From: Microvelia longipes
Taxonomy: Eukaryota > Arthropoda > Insecta > Hemiptera > Veliidae
DNA length: 64,000 nucleotides
Assembly (NCBI GenBank): GCA_018340805.1
Contig: JACMZG010001913.1
Location: 20,555,197-20,619,196 of the forward strand
Reading direction: 5' to 3'
A program made the translations under genes and the position numbers. Shown in pieces: positions 47,087 to 58,140 of the stretch (the first letter of the stretch is position 1; each line of letters opens with the position of its first letter). A model generated the notes under the pieces. The model was not told the origin of the DNA. It searched no databases and worked only from the letters and a program-made list of their open reading frames with translations.

Positions 47087-47835
47087 AGTAGTCACCCATA
47101 CAGGTACTGACCTCGCACGATTTTTTCACATTTTTATTAAAAATTACAACAACAAATTGTAAAAAAATTGTATAATAAAGTCGCTTTGTGAGCCTTAATG
47201 GCACTTTACCATTAAGGCTCACAAAACTTTTCTTTTACGACATTGAATACGCTACGCTCATCCTCACTACTTATTCCTTACGGACTCGATTAGTTCGTCC
47301 TTAGATGATAAAAAAAGTTATAATCCTAGCGGTCACCCATCTAGCTACTGACCTCGCTCAATACTGCTTAACTTTTATAACCCAACTAAACCTAAGATAC
47401 TTACTGTATTGAAACGAATCTTAAAATACATATTTACTACGTAGTATACCATTGGATTATTTCCCGATTTTCTAGGATTATTTAAAAAACGTATAAAAGT
47501 TATTTTATTAAAATTTAACTAATGCTAACAGTGAGATGAAACTAAGCACATATGTTGGTCTTAAATATGACTACATGCGTGCTACAACTCATATCAATCA
47601 AAACATTTTTCCGCGTTTTTATGAATTTCCGAAAATTTTGCAGTCATTTTTGAGTGTTAATGACGCGATAAAATATATTTTCTGGAAAGCTCAACAGACC
47701 TAATGATTGATTTTTGTATCAAGTTTCAACTCTCCAGCATAAATACACTGGGAGTTACAATGATAACAGACACACACACACAAACATACAAAAAATCTAC
47801 TCAGGATATTAAAACACCTAAACTAGATAAATCAA
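47087..47835 (-). repeat. Family A, copy 6 with 5S-like module (47330-47385), plus an extra 5S-like scrap
   Basis: Plus-strand GCGGTCACCCATCTAGCTAC + TGACCTCGC and ATACTGCTTAACTTTTATAA are the reverse of the 5S-like module. The tail ACGCTACGCTCATCCTCAC is at 47251. The 5' part (GATAACAGACACACACACAC) is near 47762. A second module fragment, GTCACCCATACAGGTACTGA, lies at 47092-47111. Confidence 0.78.
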
Positions 47836-49019
47836 GTAAAATCCCAATTTTGGATTTTTTGAAAATATATTCTTTTTTCATATCTACTCTTTAATTGCTA
47901 TAAATGAGGAAAAGTAAAAACTATTAACATCGCACAACTCCTTATTTCTTAAAAACTATACTATAACCACAACACACCAATGTTAGACGGGTCGAATCAA
48001 GAATCAAAGGAATAGATAATAGCTATTAATTAATTTATAAAATGCATACCTCCTGCATAGCTGATGGCGGCGTTAATGCGTTGGACGCACGAAACGTTTT
48101 TAATCCTCTTCCAAATCTATTGTTTAATCTTATCACTTCGATAAACCATTCAAATTATTATAGGACCTGGATTAGTCCAAAAACTGTTACAGTGTGTGTG
48201 TGTATGTTACAGTGTTACATACACATCCATGACAAAGCAAAAATCTACGTTCAATTTGTAATGTTTAAATATTATCTTATAGAAAAATAAATTGAATAAA
48301 GCCAAGAAACGCGCAACATTATACTCATGACACGGCTACTATTTCCTATATTAATGTCAACATTATGAAAACTTCAGAGTGTAATCCTGAGTCTACATCG
48401 CGTATTTCTCGAAGTTATGGAGTTCACACACGCTAAACTCGTGTTTACGTATCGTGTTTTGTAAATTAAATCAAACATCGATAAAACACATCTTTTAAAA
48501 TGTAGTTTAAATTTAATTAAATTAACGCACAAATTATCACCCCGAACATAACCTCAAAAAACGAGAACTATTTCATCATGAATTACAGTGTTTCGAAAAA
48601 CTGTAACATAAAAATAACAATAATATAAAAATTACATATCGATTACATAATTAATCATTTGTCCGAACGATTATATCGTATGTCCGAAATAATCAGTAAC
48701 AAAAATCAAAGCACGTTTAATGTAATGTAATGTTTACTTAACGTAAGCCGCCACATAGCTATTAAGTTCATTTCGAGATTAATTAAATAATATATATTTA
48801 ATGAACACGAACTTTTTATTTATAACAAAGTTTTAGAATAAATAAAATTGAAATTAAAATAGGAATTAGAATAAATGCGTTAGAGTACGATATGAGTATA
48901 CTTAATTAACACTGAAACTGCCCGGTCGGAAGCGCGGAGTGAACTGAGCTTAGAAGCTGAAACTGCGTGAATAGCTTGAAACTAAAAACCCAGGTTTATA
49001 CACCAAAGTTTTACGTACA
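47836..49019. other. Intergenic, AT-rich, no gene seen
   Basis: No recognisable coding or repeat structure. Confidence 0.5.
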
Positions 49020-49140
49020 ATATTTTTAACGGATTTAGTTTTCAAACGTTAACACATGCAAATGTGTTACATGTCGAAAGCAATTTCGACATGAAGAACA
49101 TATTTTTATCAAATGTCCACGTTTTAGCACATAATTGGAC

Positions 49141-49150
<10 letters not shown>
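49020..49150 (+). pseudogene. LINE 3'-end remnant (zinc-ribbon piece)
   Basis: One frame across about 49048-49131 reads [20 protein letters not shown] then KCPRF, a CxxC-x8-H-x4-C cluster like that at 600-660, then stops. It is followed by (TA)n, as in the remnant at the start of the window. Too short to classify. Confidence 0.6.
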
Positions 49151-49215
<65 letters not shown>

Positions 49216-49274
49216 CATATATATATGAAGAACATATTTGTATCAAATGTCCACGTTTTAGCACATAATTGGAC

Positions 49275-49279
<5 letters not shown>
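49091..49279 (+). repeat. ~132-bp tandem duplication including LINE scrap and (TA)n
   Basis: ATGAAGAACATATTTTTATC then AAATGTCCACGTTTTAGCAC and ATAATTGGACATAATAT occur at 49091-49146 and again from 49225. The second copy has G for T in ATATTTGTATC. The (TA)n tract lies between and after them. Confidence 0.9.

Positions 49280-49369
<90 letters not shown>
49277..49369. repeat. (TA)n microsatellite
   Basis: About 90 bp of uninterrupted TA. Confidence 0.95.
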
Positions 49370-49370
<1 letters not shown>

Positions 49371-49434
49371 ATTTTTACCTTAGCTTTATTATTACTTTTC
49401 CTCGTTTATACCATAAGTATATAGGAAAAGTATT

Positions 49435-50075
49435 ATGTTTGCGAAAAAATAATAAAAATAAACTGGAATTATCCGTTTCAGGCGTTTTTAAGGCCTCCTG
49501 AGTAGTTTTTTTGCAATGTTGTCTGTCAGTATGTGTGAGTTTATTTATGCTAGAGAGTTGAAACTTTGTGCAAAAATCAGTCTATAGGTATAGTTGTGCT
49601 ATTCGGAAAATAATTTTTTATGGCTTCATTAACCTGCAATAATGACTCAGCAAATTTCGAAAAATCATAAATCTCAGAAAATTATACGATCAGATTAAGA
49701 TTTAGCACGCATGTAGCCTTGTATAAGAATAACATATGTGTAAAGTTTCATCTCATTATCACCGTTAGCTCAATTTTTACCAAATGACTAGTGTACGTTT
49801 TTTAAAAATGAAAAAAAAGTCAGAAAATAATCTAATTGAGTTGAAATTTGGTACAAGTGTATACCTCGATGTAATAAATAAATAAGTGTACAAAGTTTCG
49901 TTATAATACAACAAGTCTATCCATGATTTTTGATGGATCATAAAAGTTAAGCAGCATCAAGCGTGGTCAGTACCTGGATAAATGACCACTGGGAATGAAA
50001 CAAATGTACTTACTATCTGAGGACGAGCGAAGCAAGTCTGAAGTCGTGTTGCAGTATAAATTTACCGACTTATTT
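49435..50075 (+). repeat. Family A, copy 7, best 5S-like module (49933-49998)
   Basis: The 5' part has GTTTTTAAGGCCTCC, TTGTCTGTCAGTATGTGTG and CAATAATGACTCAGC. The 5S-like part reads GATCATAAAAGTTAAGCAGC, ATCAAGCGTGGTCAGTACCT, GGATAAATGACCACTGGGAA. It follows eukaryotic 5S order through the internal promoter region. The tail is ATCTGAGGACGAGCGAAG. Confidence 0.82.
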
Positions 50076-50468
50076 TAAATTCTTCATCATTTATTTTCGT
50101 CTAGATTTATTATAAATCTTATTGCTTATATTTCCTCAAGTTTAAACTTTTAAAAAAACAATGATAATTATTTATAATCATTACTTCGTTCACACGCTGG
50201 GTTTGGCAGAGGGTTCTACCCATACTGTTCGCATTATACATTTCACCATGAAAAACGAGTTTCTGAGTTGAACCCCGTGTTCAATCCCGTTCACACAACT
50301 GCCGGAAGGGTTGAACTCCCAGCCAAAGCCCACGTGTGAACAAAGTAAATATTACATCTAACAAATAACAACACCAAAATCTCTCCACACAACCTTAGGT
50401 TCTTGTGTTGTTAATTGTTAGCTGTGTTTACTCCACTGCTCAGTTTTCTGTTAATAAATATTACATAT
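50076..50468. other. Intergenic, no gene seen
   Basis: Contains an inverted pair GTTCACACGCTGGGTTTGGC / GCCAAAGCCCACGTGTGAAC (50190-50209, 50321-50340), probably a small MITE of about 150 bp. Confidence 0.6.
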
Positions 50469-52153
50469 TAGAACACAATAGGTAAAGGAATGTTGGAAGG
50501 TGGTGATCTCCAGCGGCAGCTCTACCACTAACCTCCTCACCATAATGGTGATCTCTAGTGGCAGCTCTAACACTAATCCTCCTCACCATAATGGTGATCT
50601 CTAGCGGCAGCTCTAACACTAACCCTCCTCACCATAATGGTGATCTCTAGTGGCAGTTCTAACACTAATCCCCCTCACCATAATGGTGATCTCTAGCGGC
50701 AGCTCTAACACTTACCCTCCTCACCATAATGGAGATCTCTAGTGGCAGCTCTAACACTAATCCTCCTCACCATAATGGTGATCTCTAGCTGCAGCTCTAA
50801 CACTAACCCTCCTCACCATAATGGTGATCTCTAGTGGCAGATCTAACACTAATCCTCCTCACCATAATGGTGATCTCTAGTGGCAGTTCTAACACTAATC
50901 CTCCTCACCATAATGGTGATCTCTAGCTGCAGCTCTAACACTAACCCTCCTCACCATAATGGTGATCTCTAGTGGCAGCTCTAACACTAATCCTCCTCAC
51001 CATAATGGTGATCTCTAGTGGCAGCTCTAACACTAACCCTCCTCACCATAATGGAGATCTCTAGTGGCAGCTCTAACACTAATCCTCCTCACTATAATGG
51101 TGATCTCTAGCTGCAGCTCTAACACTAACCCTCCTCACCATAATGGTGATCTCTAGTGGCAGCTCTAACACTAATCCTCCTCACCATAATGGTGATCTCT
51201 AGCGGCAGCTCTAACACTAACCCTCCTCACCATAATGGAGATCTCTAGTGGCAGCTCTAACACTAATCCTCCTCACTATAATGGTGATCTCTAGCTGCAG
51301 CTCTAACACTAACCCTCCTCACCATAATGGTGATCTCTAGTGGCAGCTCTAACACTAATCCTCCTCACCATAATGGTGATCTCTAGCGGCAGCTCTAACA
51401 CTAACCCTCCTCACCATAATGGAGATCTCTAGTGGCAGTTCTAACACTAATCCTCCTCACCATAATGGTGATCTCTAGCGGCAGCTCTAACACTAACCCT
51501 CCTCACCATAATGGAGATCTCTAGAGGCAGTTCTAACACTAATACTCCTCACCATAATGGAGATCTCTAGCAGCAGTTCTAACACTAACCCTCCTCACCA
51601 TAATGGTGATCTCTAGTGGCAGCTCTAACACTAATCCTCCTCACCATAATGGTGATCTCTAGCGGCAGCTCTAACACTAACCCTCCTCACCATAATGGTG
51701 ATCTCTAGCTGCAGCTCTAACACTAACCCTCCTCACCATAATGGTGATCTCTAGTGGCAGTTCTAACACTAATCCCCCTCACCATAATGGTGATCTCTAG
51801 CGGCAGCTCTAACACTTACCCTCCTCACCATAATGGAGATCTCTAGCAGCAGTTCTAACACTAACCCTCCTCACCATAATTCTTCCCACTTTTCTTAGTT
51901 ATTATTATGAAATCATCTTGTTTTCCATTATAATGGCATGAGTATCTACTTGAAATTAATCATTATTATTTAAAGAAAATATTTGGATAAATCATTTAAG
52001 GGCCAAGAGAAGTTTAGAAAAAACAAGACGTCAGACGCACATTCTCATATCTGGAGCAGTGAAACTACCAAATTACAGACTAGCACTCCAGTTAACAGGC
52101 TACGGAACTAATCTTTTCTAGTCTAAAATAATAAATATCAGGACCATCTTTCT
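50469..52153 (-). mobile_element. Dispersed element E, copy 2, with internal satellite expansion
   Basis: Outer parts (50469-50501 and 51881-52153) match the reverse complement of 46602-47042. The segment equal to one unit in copy 1 has become a 1.38-kb tandem array. Confidence 0.82.
50502..51880. repeat. 46-bp satellite, 30 copies, with higher-order structure
   Basis: The unit is CACCATAATGGTGATCTCTA then GTGGCAGCTCTAACACTAAT and CCTCCT. The length 1379 bp equals one 45-bp unit plus 29 of 46 bp. Units mostly alternate ACTAAT / ACTAAC (92-bp dimers). A marker variant CTCACTATAATGG recurs about 184 bp apart (four-unit higher-order repeat). Each unit contains near-palindromes CACCATAATGGTG and AGATCTCT. 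Confidence 0.95.
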
Positions 52154-52300
52154 TTATCCGTGTATTCTTTAACTTAGGTCATATTTTTGAAAAGAAAAGT
52201 TGAGGTCATTATTTTAAATATGGTACACAGAACTTTCATAATAAATTTTGACTAAACTACTCATTCCTCTTGGTAAAACTACTTTACCATATTTTTGATT

Positions 52301-52460
52301 CAGGGCCGTAGCCAGGTAGAGAGGGCATCCCCCTTGAAAAAAAATTTTGCCCCCTCTGACAAAGTAGTTTTCAGTGGAAGTTCCTAATAGATGGGAGAAT
52401 ATTGCCCCCCTCTGGGACAAGCTTTGCCCCCGCTACAAGTTTTGGCTGGCTATGGGCCTG
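52301..52460. mobile_element. hAT-type MITE, 160 bp, perfect 8-bp target duplication
   Basis: Inverted ends are CAGGGCCGTAGCCAG (left) and CTGGCTATGGGCCTG (right). Identical 8-mers TTTTGATT flank it at 52293-52300 and 52461-52468. End sequence and 8-bp duplication are diagnostic of hAT elements. It is C/G-run-rich inside (GCCCCCTCTG, GCCCCCCTCTG). Confidence 0.92.
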
Positions 52461-52468
52461 TTTTGATT

Positions 52469-55400
52469 GGTGCGTGTAGGTCTCCATTCAAGTGATTAAG
52501 AAAAGAAGATATTTTCTAATCTTAAGAGACTTTTCCAAATCGTAATACCTAACTATAGTTATACAGTAAGAAAAATAAACCATTATTTATATGATCTTTG
52601 GTTTGAGCATACAAAGTAAAAATCATATAAATAAAAATTACCTGATAACTTAAATAAGGGCGCTTTTTTACTAATCAAAGAAGTGATGAAAATTGACTTA
52701 ACAGCAATGAGTTTCAAGTAGCTTACCACTAATTTAGCCAATAGGTCACCAGAGAACCAATCTACTACAGTTCTTGAAATTTGATGGTATATTGTCCTTA
52801 AAATATCATAATAAAAAAATTAAAAGCTTTTGCGAAAATGCTGTACAATTGAAGCAATGTCAACTTCAGGAGAGGAAATTGTGGGTTAAAATATTAAAAA
52901 TTGGCCTTATTAATAGAGTGAAAACTCTGTGAGATAAATACAGATCTATTGGAAGACCAATAGAAGCTTTAAAAATCTGCTAAAAAGAAGTTGTCAAACA
53001 TGGAGCTTAGTTTGTACTAACTTCAAACATACATATGTATAACATGTAACGTTTATCAAATATTCATAAAAAACAAGTTAACCAAACATGGAACTTCTTT
53101 AAACTGGTATGAATAAGATATGGCCTGTGTATATATGAACTTGAGTTTAAACATACTGAAATAACAGTGCAATCTATAGATGGAGGAAAAAATCTTTTGA
53201 ACTGGGAACACGTTAAATTAAAATAAATTATTTCAATACAATTTGATTCTTACATCATTTTAAAAATTTCAAAAGGCAGAGATGTTTGATTTATCCCAGA
53301 AGTTTATCAAATCTTCTCTCAAAGGAATCGATTCTGGAACCAATATTGGTTCGACTCCGTTCAGCCATTTAGCCAGTAGCTCCTTGACAAGAAAACAGCA
53401 CCTAAATTCAAACACCAAATTTTGTTCCCTCATTATAAAGAAATGAGGAACCAATATATGTAACATTTCTTTTACTTAATGAAATGTATGAAAAGAAATA
53501 AAATAAATTAAACAACTATTAATTAATTAAAAAAGGTTTTTTTCTTTTTTTTTACATTCATTTTTTGATATATTAAAAATTAATGGAGATATATAATTTT
53601 TTCACATTTTTTTAAAAATTATTTTCAAAAAAACTGTGACTAACTTTTTCAATGTCTAAAATAAAACACACAGAGAATTTTTCATAATAATTTTTTTTAG
53701 TCACAGTTGACTTTTTCTTAAATTCTAGTCCATGATCAAAAATTTTCCAAATATTAAAAATAACAATTAATAAAAGAAATAATATTATACAAAATCTAAT
53801 TTGTATAAAAATTGATGCACCATCAAATAATTATTAGAAATAAAATAATGCCGAAATAATTAAATGCATTAGAGTTAAGATACACTTAACAATTCAACTA
53901 GTCGGACCTAATAAGTTTAAACATTATGAAAGTTTATAAAAGAAAGAAAGCAATAATATTGTAATGTTTCTATTTTCACTTTGTTAAGAGTCCTAAACTA
54001 AAACAACTTATTAACTTTACAACTTATGTGAATTCCGTAAAAAAAGAAAAACCAATCATACTGCTAAGTGTAATCTTATACTGTCTTTAGTATAACTCAG
54101 ATTAAAAAAAAAATAATAAAAATTAAATAGACCATAGATATTTTATTACTATACTAGATGAAATCCTCAAATAATTAATTAAATTTAATAACAACAATTA
54201 AAACAAAAAGTACTTATCACACAAATACTATGTCAAATTTAGCACAAAAAATATATACCTAAAAATATTGTGCCTTATTTAACATATTTAATTTTTAATT
54301 GAGGGTGGAACATACTTTATGGTTATGTAAGCATTATTTCTATGTTATTCATAGGAATAATTCTTAATTGTGTCTAACTCATTGACATTGGTTGTTATGA
54401 TATCAAAAAAAATGTAAAATAAAGTATAGTTACAAATTGTAATAAGTAATAACGTTTTGAAAATTATTACCGAATTAAAACTGATTTTAAATTTAATTAT
54501 TAATTATTGTCCAATTCTTTTATTATACTTTTAAGTACACAGGAAATAGGGATTAACGCTATTGGACAGTTTAACATAAAATATTATGAAGAATTTGAAA
54601 ATATGACTTAACTCAAAAATCAAGTTAAAAATTGTTTTAAAATTTTACTATGGTCCATTTTACTGAACGAAACAAAAAAACATTATTTCGAAACTTAAAG
54701 AGTAAAATATATATAACAAAAATGATGAAAAAATAATAATATTAATTAAAAAATAACATATATTTAATTTTTATTTCACAGATAAATTACACGCTTTTGT
54801 AATTAACAATATCAAAAATATGTATAGGAAATTAAAAAAAACATAATAAATAAAACATAAAATAACTTAAAATTGGGACACATTTGTTTGTTTGAGCCAA
54901 CTATTAACTAACATTAATTCTAATGTACACCTATGCCCTATTATGTTTAAATATTTATTAGAGATGGGTTTCATTTTTTACTTTACTTTTAAGATATTTT
55001 TTAAGTACAAATAATTAAGTGTGTTATGTCATAAGAGATCTAAACAGTTAATAACTATTTATTATTCAGTGAAAATAATTTTCAAGTCACTTAGACCACT
55101 AATATGGGTCTATTTATTATCATTAATAAATTTAATTAATTATAATACACATATTCATGGTACTCAAACCATTATGTTAAACCATTATGTTCAACAAATA
55201 ATGGTTTAATCAGTAGCTTAAACATCAAACTTCGTTAAGTGTAAAAAAATCTATGACTTTTCTTTAACTAAAGCTTATTAAAAAACAAAATCTATCTCTA
55301 ATAACTATTTTAAAACATCAAAATAAAAAAATAAAAATAAAAACTTCTCAAAGACATCTATTTATTTTATTTTTTTTATTCCCAAAAATACAATATTAGT

Positions 55401-58140
55401 TTATAAAAGAACCCAGAATTTTAAATTTTTAATGATAAAAAAAATACTTTTTATACTTTTAATTTTAAATGAGCTGAATACTTTATTTATTAACTATAAT
55501 AAAGAAGCAAATTAAAAAATAATAAATAAAATGAGGTATATACGGGTTTAGTTATATTCCTGTAAATTTTATTTGTACAAAATTTGTTTACAAACATGAC
55601 TTTTTATTTAAATTTTTTTTGATATTTTTGTACTCAAAGAAGGCAACTTAATATTTAAATGGCATTGGGTTATTTCTTACAGCGGGAAGATACCTTCAAT
55701 TCATTATTATTTTAAGGTAATATTGATTTAAATGTAATATTTTTTAAATAAAAAAAAACACTAGTAGCTTTATTAATTTAAATGATATGAAAATCAAGAA
55801 ATCGTCAAAAACATTATTTACGTAATTCACTAATGTATTGAAAATTGGCAAATTATTAATGCTTCATTATCATTAAACTATATTGATATTTATTTATTTA
55901 AAATGATATTTAACCCTTTTAAACTAATTGTTTTTTTAAAAAAAATACAATGAGATCCACCCGAAGTAGACCTTAGATGCTAATGGTGGTGATAAGGAGG
56001 TAGATTATTATTTTTTTCATAAATCCTACTTTGAGTTTCATAAAAAGTAAAACTTTAATGGCAATAATGTAATAAATAAAATACACTAATATATCATTAA
56101 AAATAAGATAATTTAGCTTATTTAAAAAATTATATATTAATAATTAAACATAATTAAGAACTTTATGTTTTATGTATCACTATATAATACATATAATTGA
56201 CGGTATCTTAATAACCCCGCAGAGATAAATAAAACCCTATACGATTTAAATGTATCATTTACTTTATTTAAATTAAAAAATCTGTATTTATTTTTAATTC
56301 AGCTATTTTTAAATTTATTTAAAATTACAAGAATCTCTAATCCGGCTCAACGTCTTGGGGGAAGGAAAGGGACATTTATTTTTTTATAGAAGAAATTAAA
56401 TAATTATAATTATAAAAAGGTAATAAAACAATAACTTCTGCATCATATTGTAAAAATTATTTAACGCTATTTATATGACACTTATATTCATTATTTAATT
56501 CAGAAATAAATTAAATAAAAAAAACCTAGTAATTTTTGTCAAATTTAAATAAAGATAGAATTTTCTTACAAATCCTATAAAAACAATTCTGATTTTTAAA
56601 TAAATTTCCCGGGAAAGCGAAAATATCTCATCAGAATCAGTTATTTCTGTTTTTTATTACTAGAAATACATTTCTTAAGTGATTTATAAAACTCAGTTTT
56701 GTTTATATACAACAATAAAAGGATTTCTTATAAAATTTGATTCAATTCGAATTAAATAAAGAGATATAAGTGATGTGGGCACTGTTATTTATTCCTAATA
56801 CCAGTCTGATAAGTTACTACTGTTTAAACTATTGATTTAATAAATATGGCAAGAAAAATAATAAAATTTAATACTTTATAGAAAACATACTAATATTGAA
56901 AATGAAGCTGAGTTTGTCTCTACTAGTCGAATAAGCAAGTGATAAAGTAACTATTTAAACTTCATTGGAAAGATCATTAGATGACATAAAGAACTTAACT
57001 CGATAAAAGTTAGTTCAAAAACTTCAGTCTTCTTCTAAAGGAGGTATTTAGCTAAAACTAATCAAAGAGATCAAGTATTGATAGTATCTTTTATACTGCG
57101 ATGGTAATCCAGGAATTTATTAAACTTGATAAGTTTAGATCAATAAGGTTAAGTTTAATTAAATCACCTGGTTAGGTTTAATTTAAATAAACATAAGACT
57201 TTATTTAAACTTTCTGATTGACCTAAAAAGTTGAAAAAATTAAAATAAGTACATGAGTATACTTAAGTAAATTTAAATAAGTATATTTTCTAACAAAGCT
57301 ATTAAAATTTTACTAATTTTCATTCTAGAAAGTAAAATTGCTATACTTGAAAAGGGACATGGTATTTCTTTAAAAATATGCAAAATAATAATAAAAAATT
57401 ATATCCATTAAAAAAATTATGACCTGTAATATATATCACTAAGCGTATTAACTATCTTGGTTACTAACAGTAAATAGATCTAATAAATTCTTCAGAAGGT
57501 CTATTTTATTCTTTAAAATTATCCCTTCTAAATTAATTTATTTCTATTTATAACTATTTGTTTAAAAAATAATAAAAATTAACAATCTTGAGTCATATAA
57601 GTATTTATTTAATATTTAACAAGCTTTATGTAATTATATTAAATCACATTATTATATATTTGTTTTAAAAGGCAAATATGAAAAAGATGAGACAGCTTTT
57701 AATAAATTGGACAATCGTGGAAATAGTTATAAGAGGAAAATTCAAATCAGGTAAAATATTGAGATGGTAAATTTGTAGAACAGATTTCAAATAAATAAAA
57801 GTCCAAAAATAAGTAATACACATCTAATTTTAAGCTAAAATTCAAAAGTTAAATTTAGTAAAATAACTTAAACTCCTAGGTGGTTCAAAATAATTTTTTT
57901 CATTATTTTGTTTTAGGAGAAAGTAGCTCATACCTGAATCAAAGAACTTTCCTAAAATAAATTTATTAAAAGTTTTAATCTCATAATAAAAAAAAGAAAA
58001 ACCAATGTCCCTGAAAATTCACTTGAAAGAATGCAAAAAAATAAAAAGGAAAAAGTATAAAATGCTATGGCAATGTAACAATTTAATATTGCAATACTAT
58101 TTAACAACAAGAATAAAATTATTTCAATTATTTTTATAAC
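52469..58140. other. AT-rich, A-biased region without recognisable genes
   Basis: From about 53.5 kb the plus strand has more A than T and is very G-poor. Only short open frames occur, without motifs, and transposon signatures are scarce compared with the rest of the window. Confidence 0.55.

Noticed and set aside
49933..49998. Possible 5S rRNA gene
   Set aside because: Only the middle and 3' part of 5S is recognisable. The first ~35 and last bases are missing, and it is embedded in a repeat family.
50502..51880. CRISPR-like regular repeat array
   Set aside because: The 46-bp units abut with no unique spacers, and the genome is eukaryotic; it is a satellite.
53269..53466. 65-codon minus-strand open frame (KWLNGVEPILVPESIPLRED)
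   Set aside because: Composition is less biased than its surroundings, but no family was recognised and no splice partners were found. Too weak to call as a gene.
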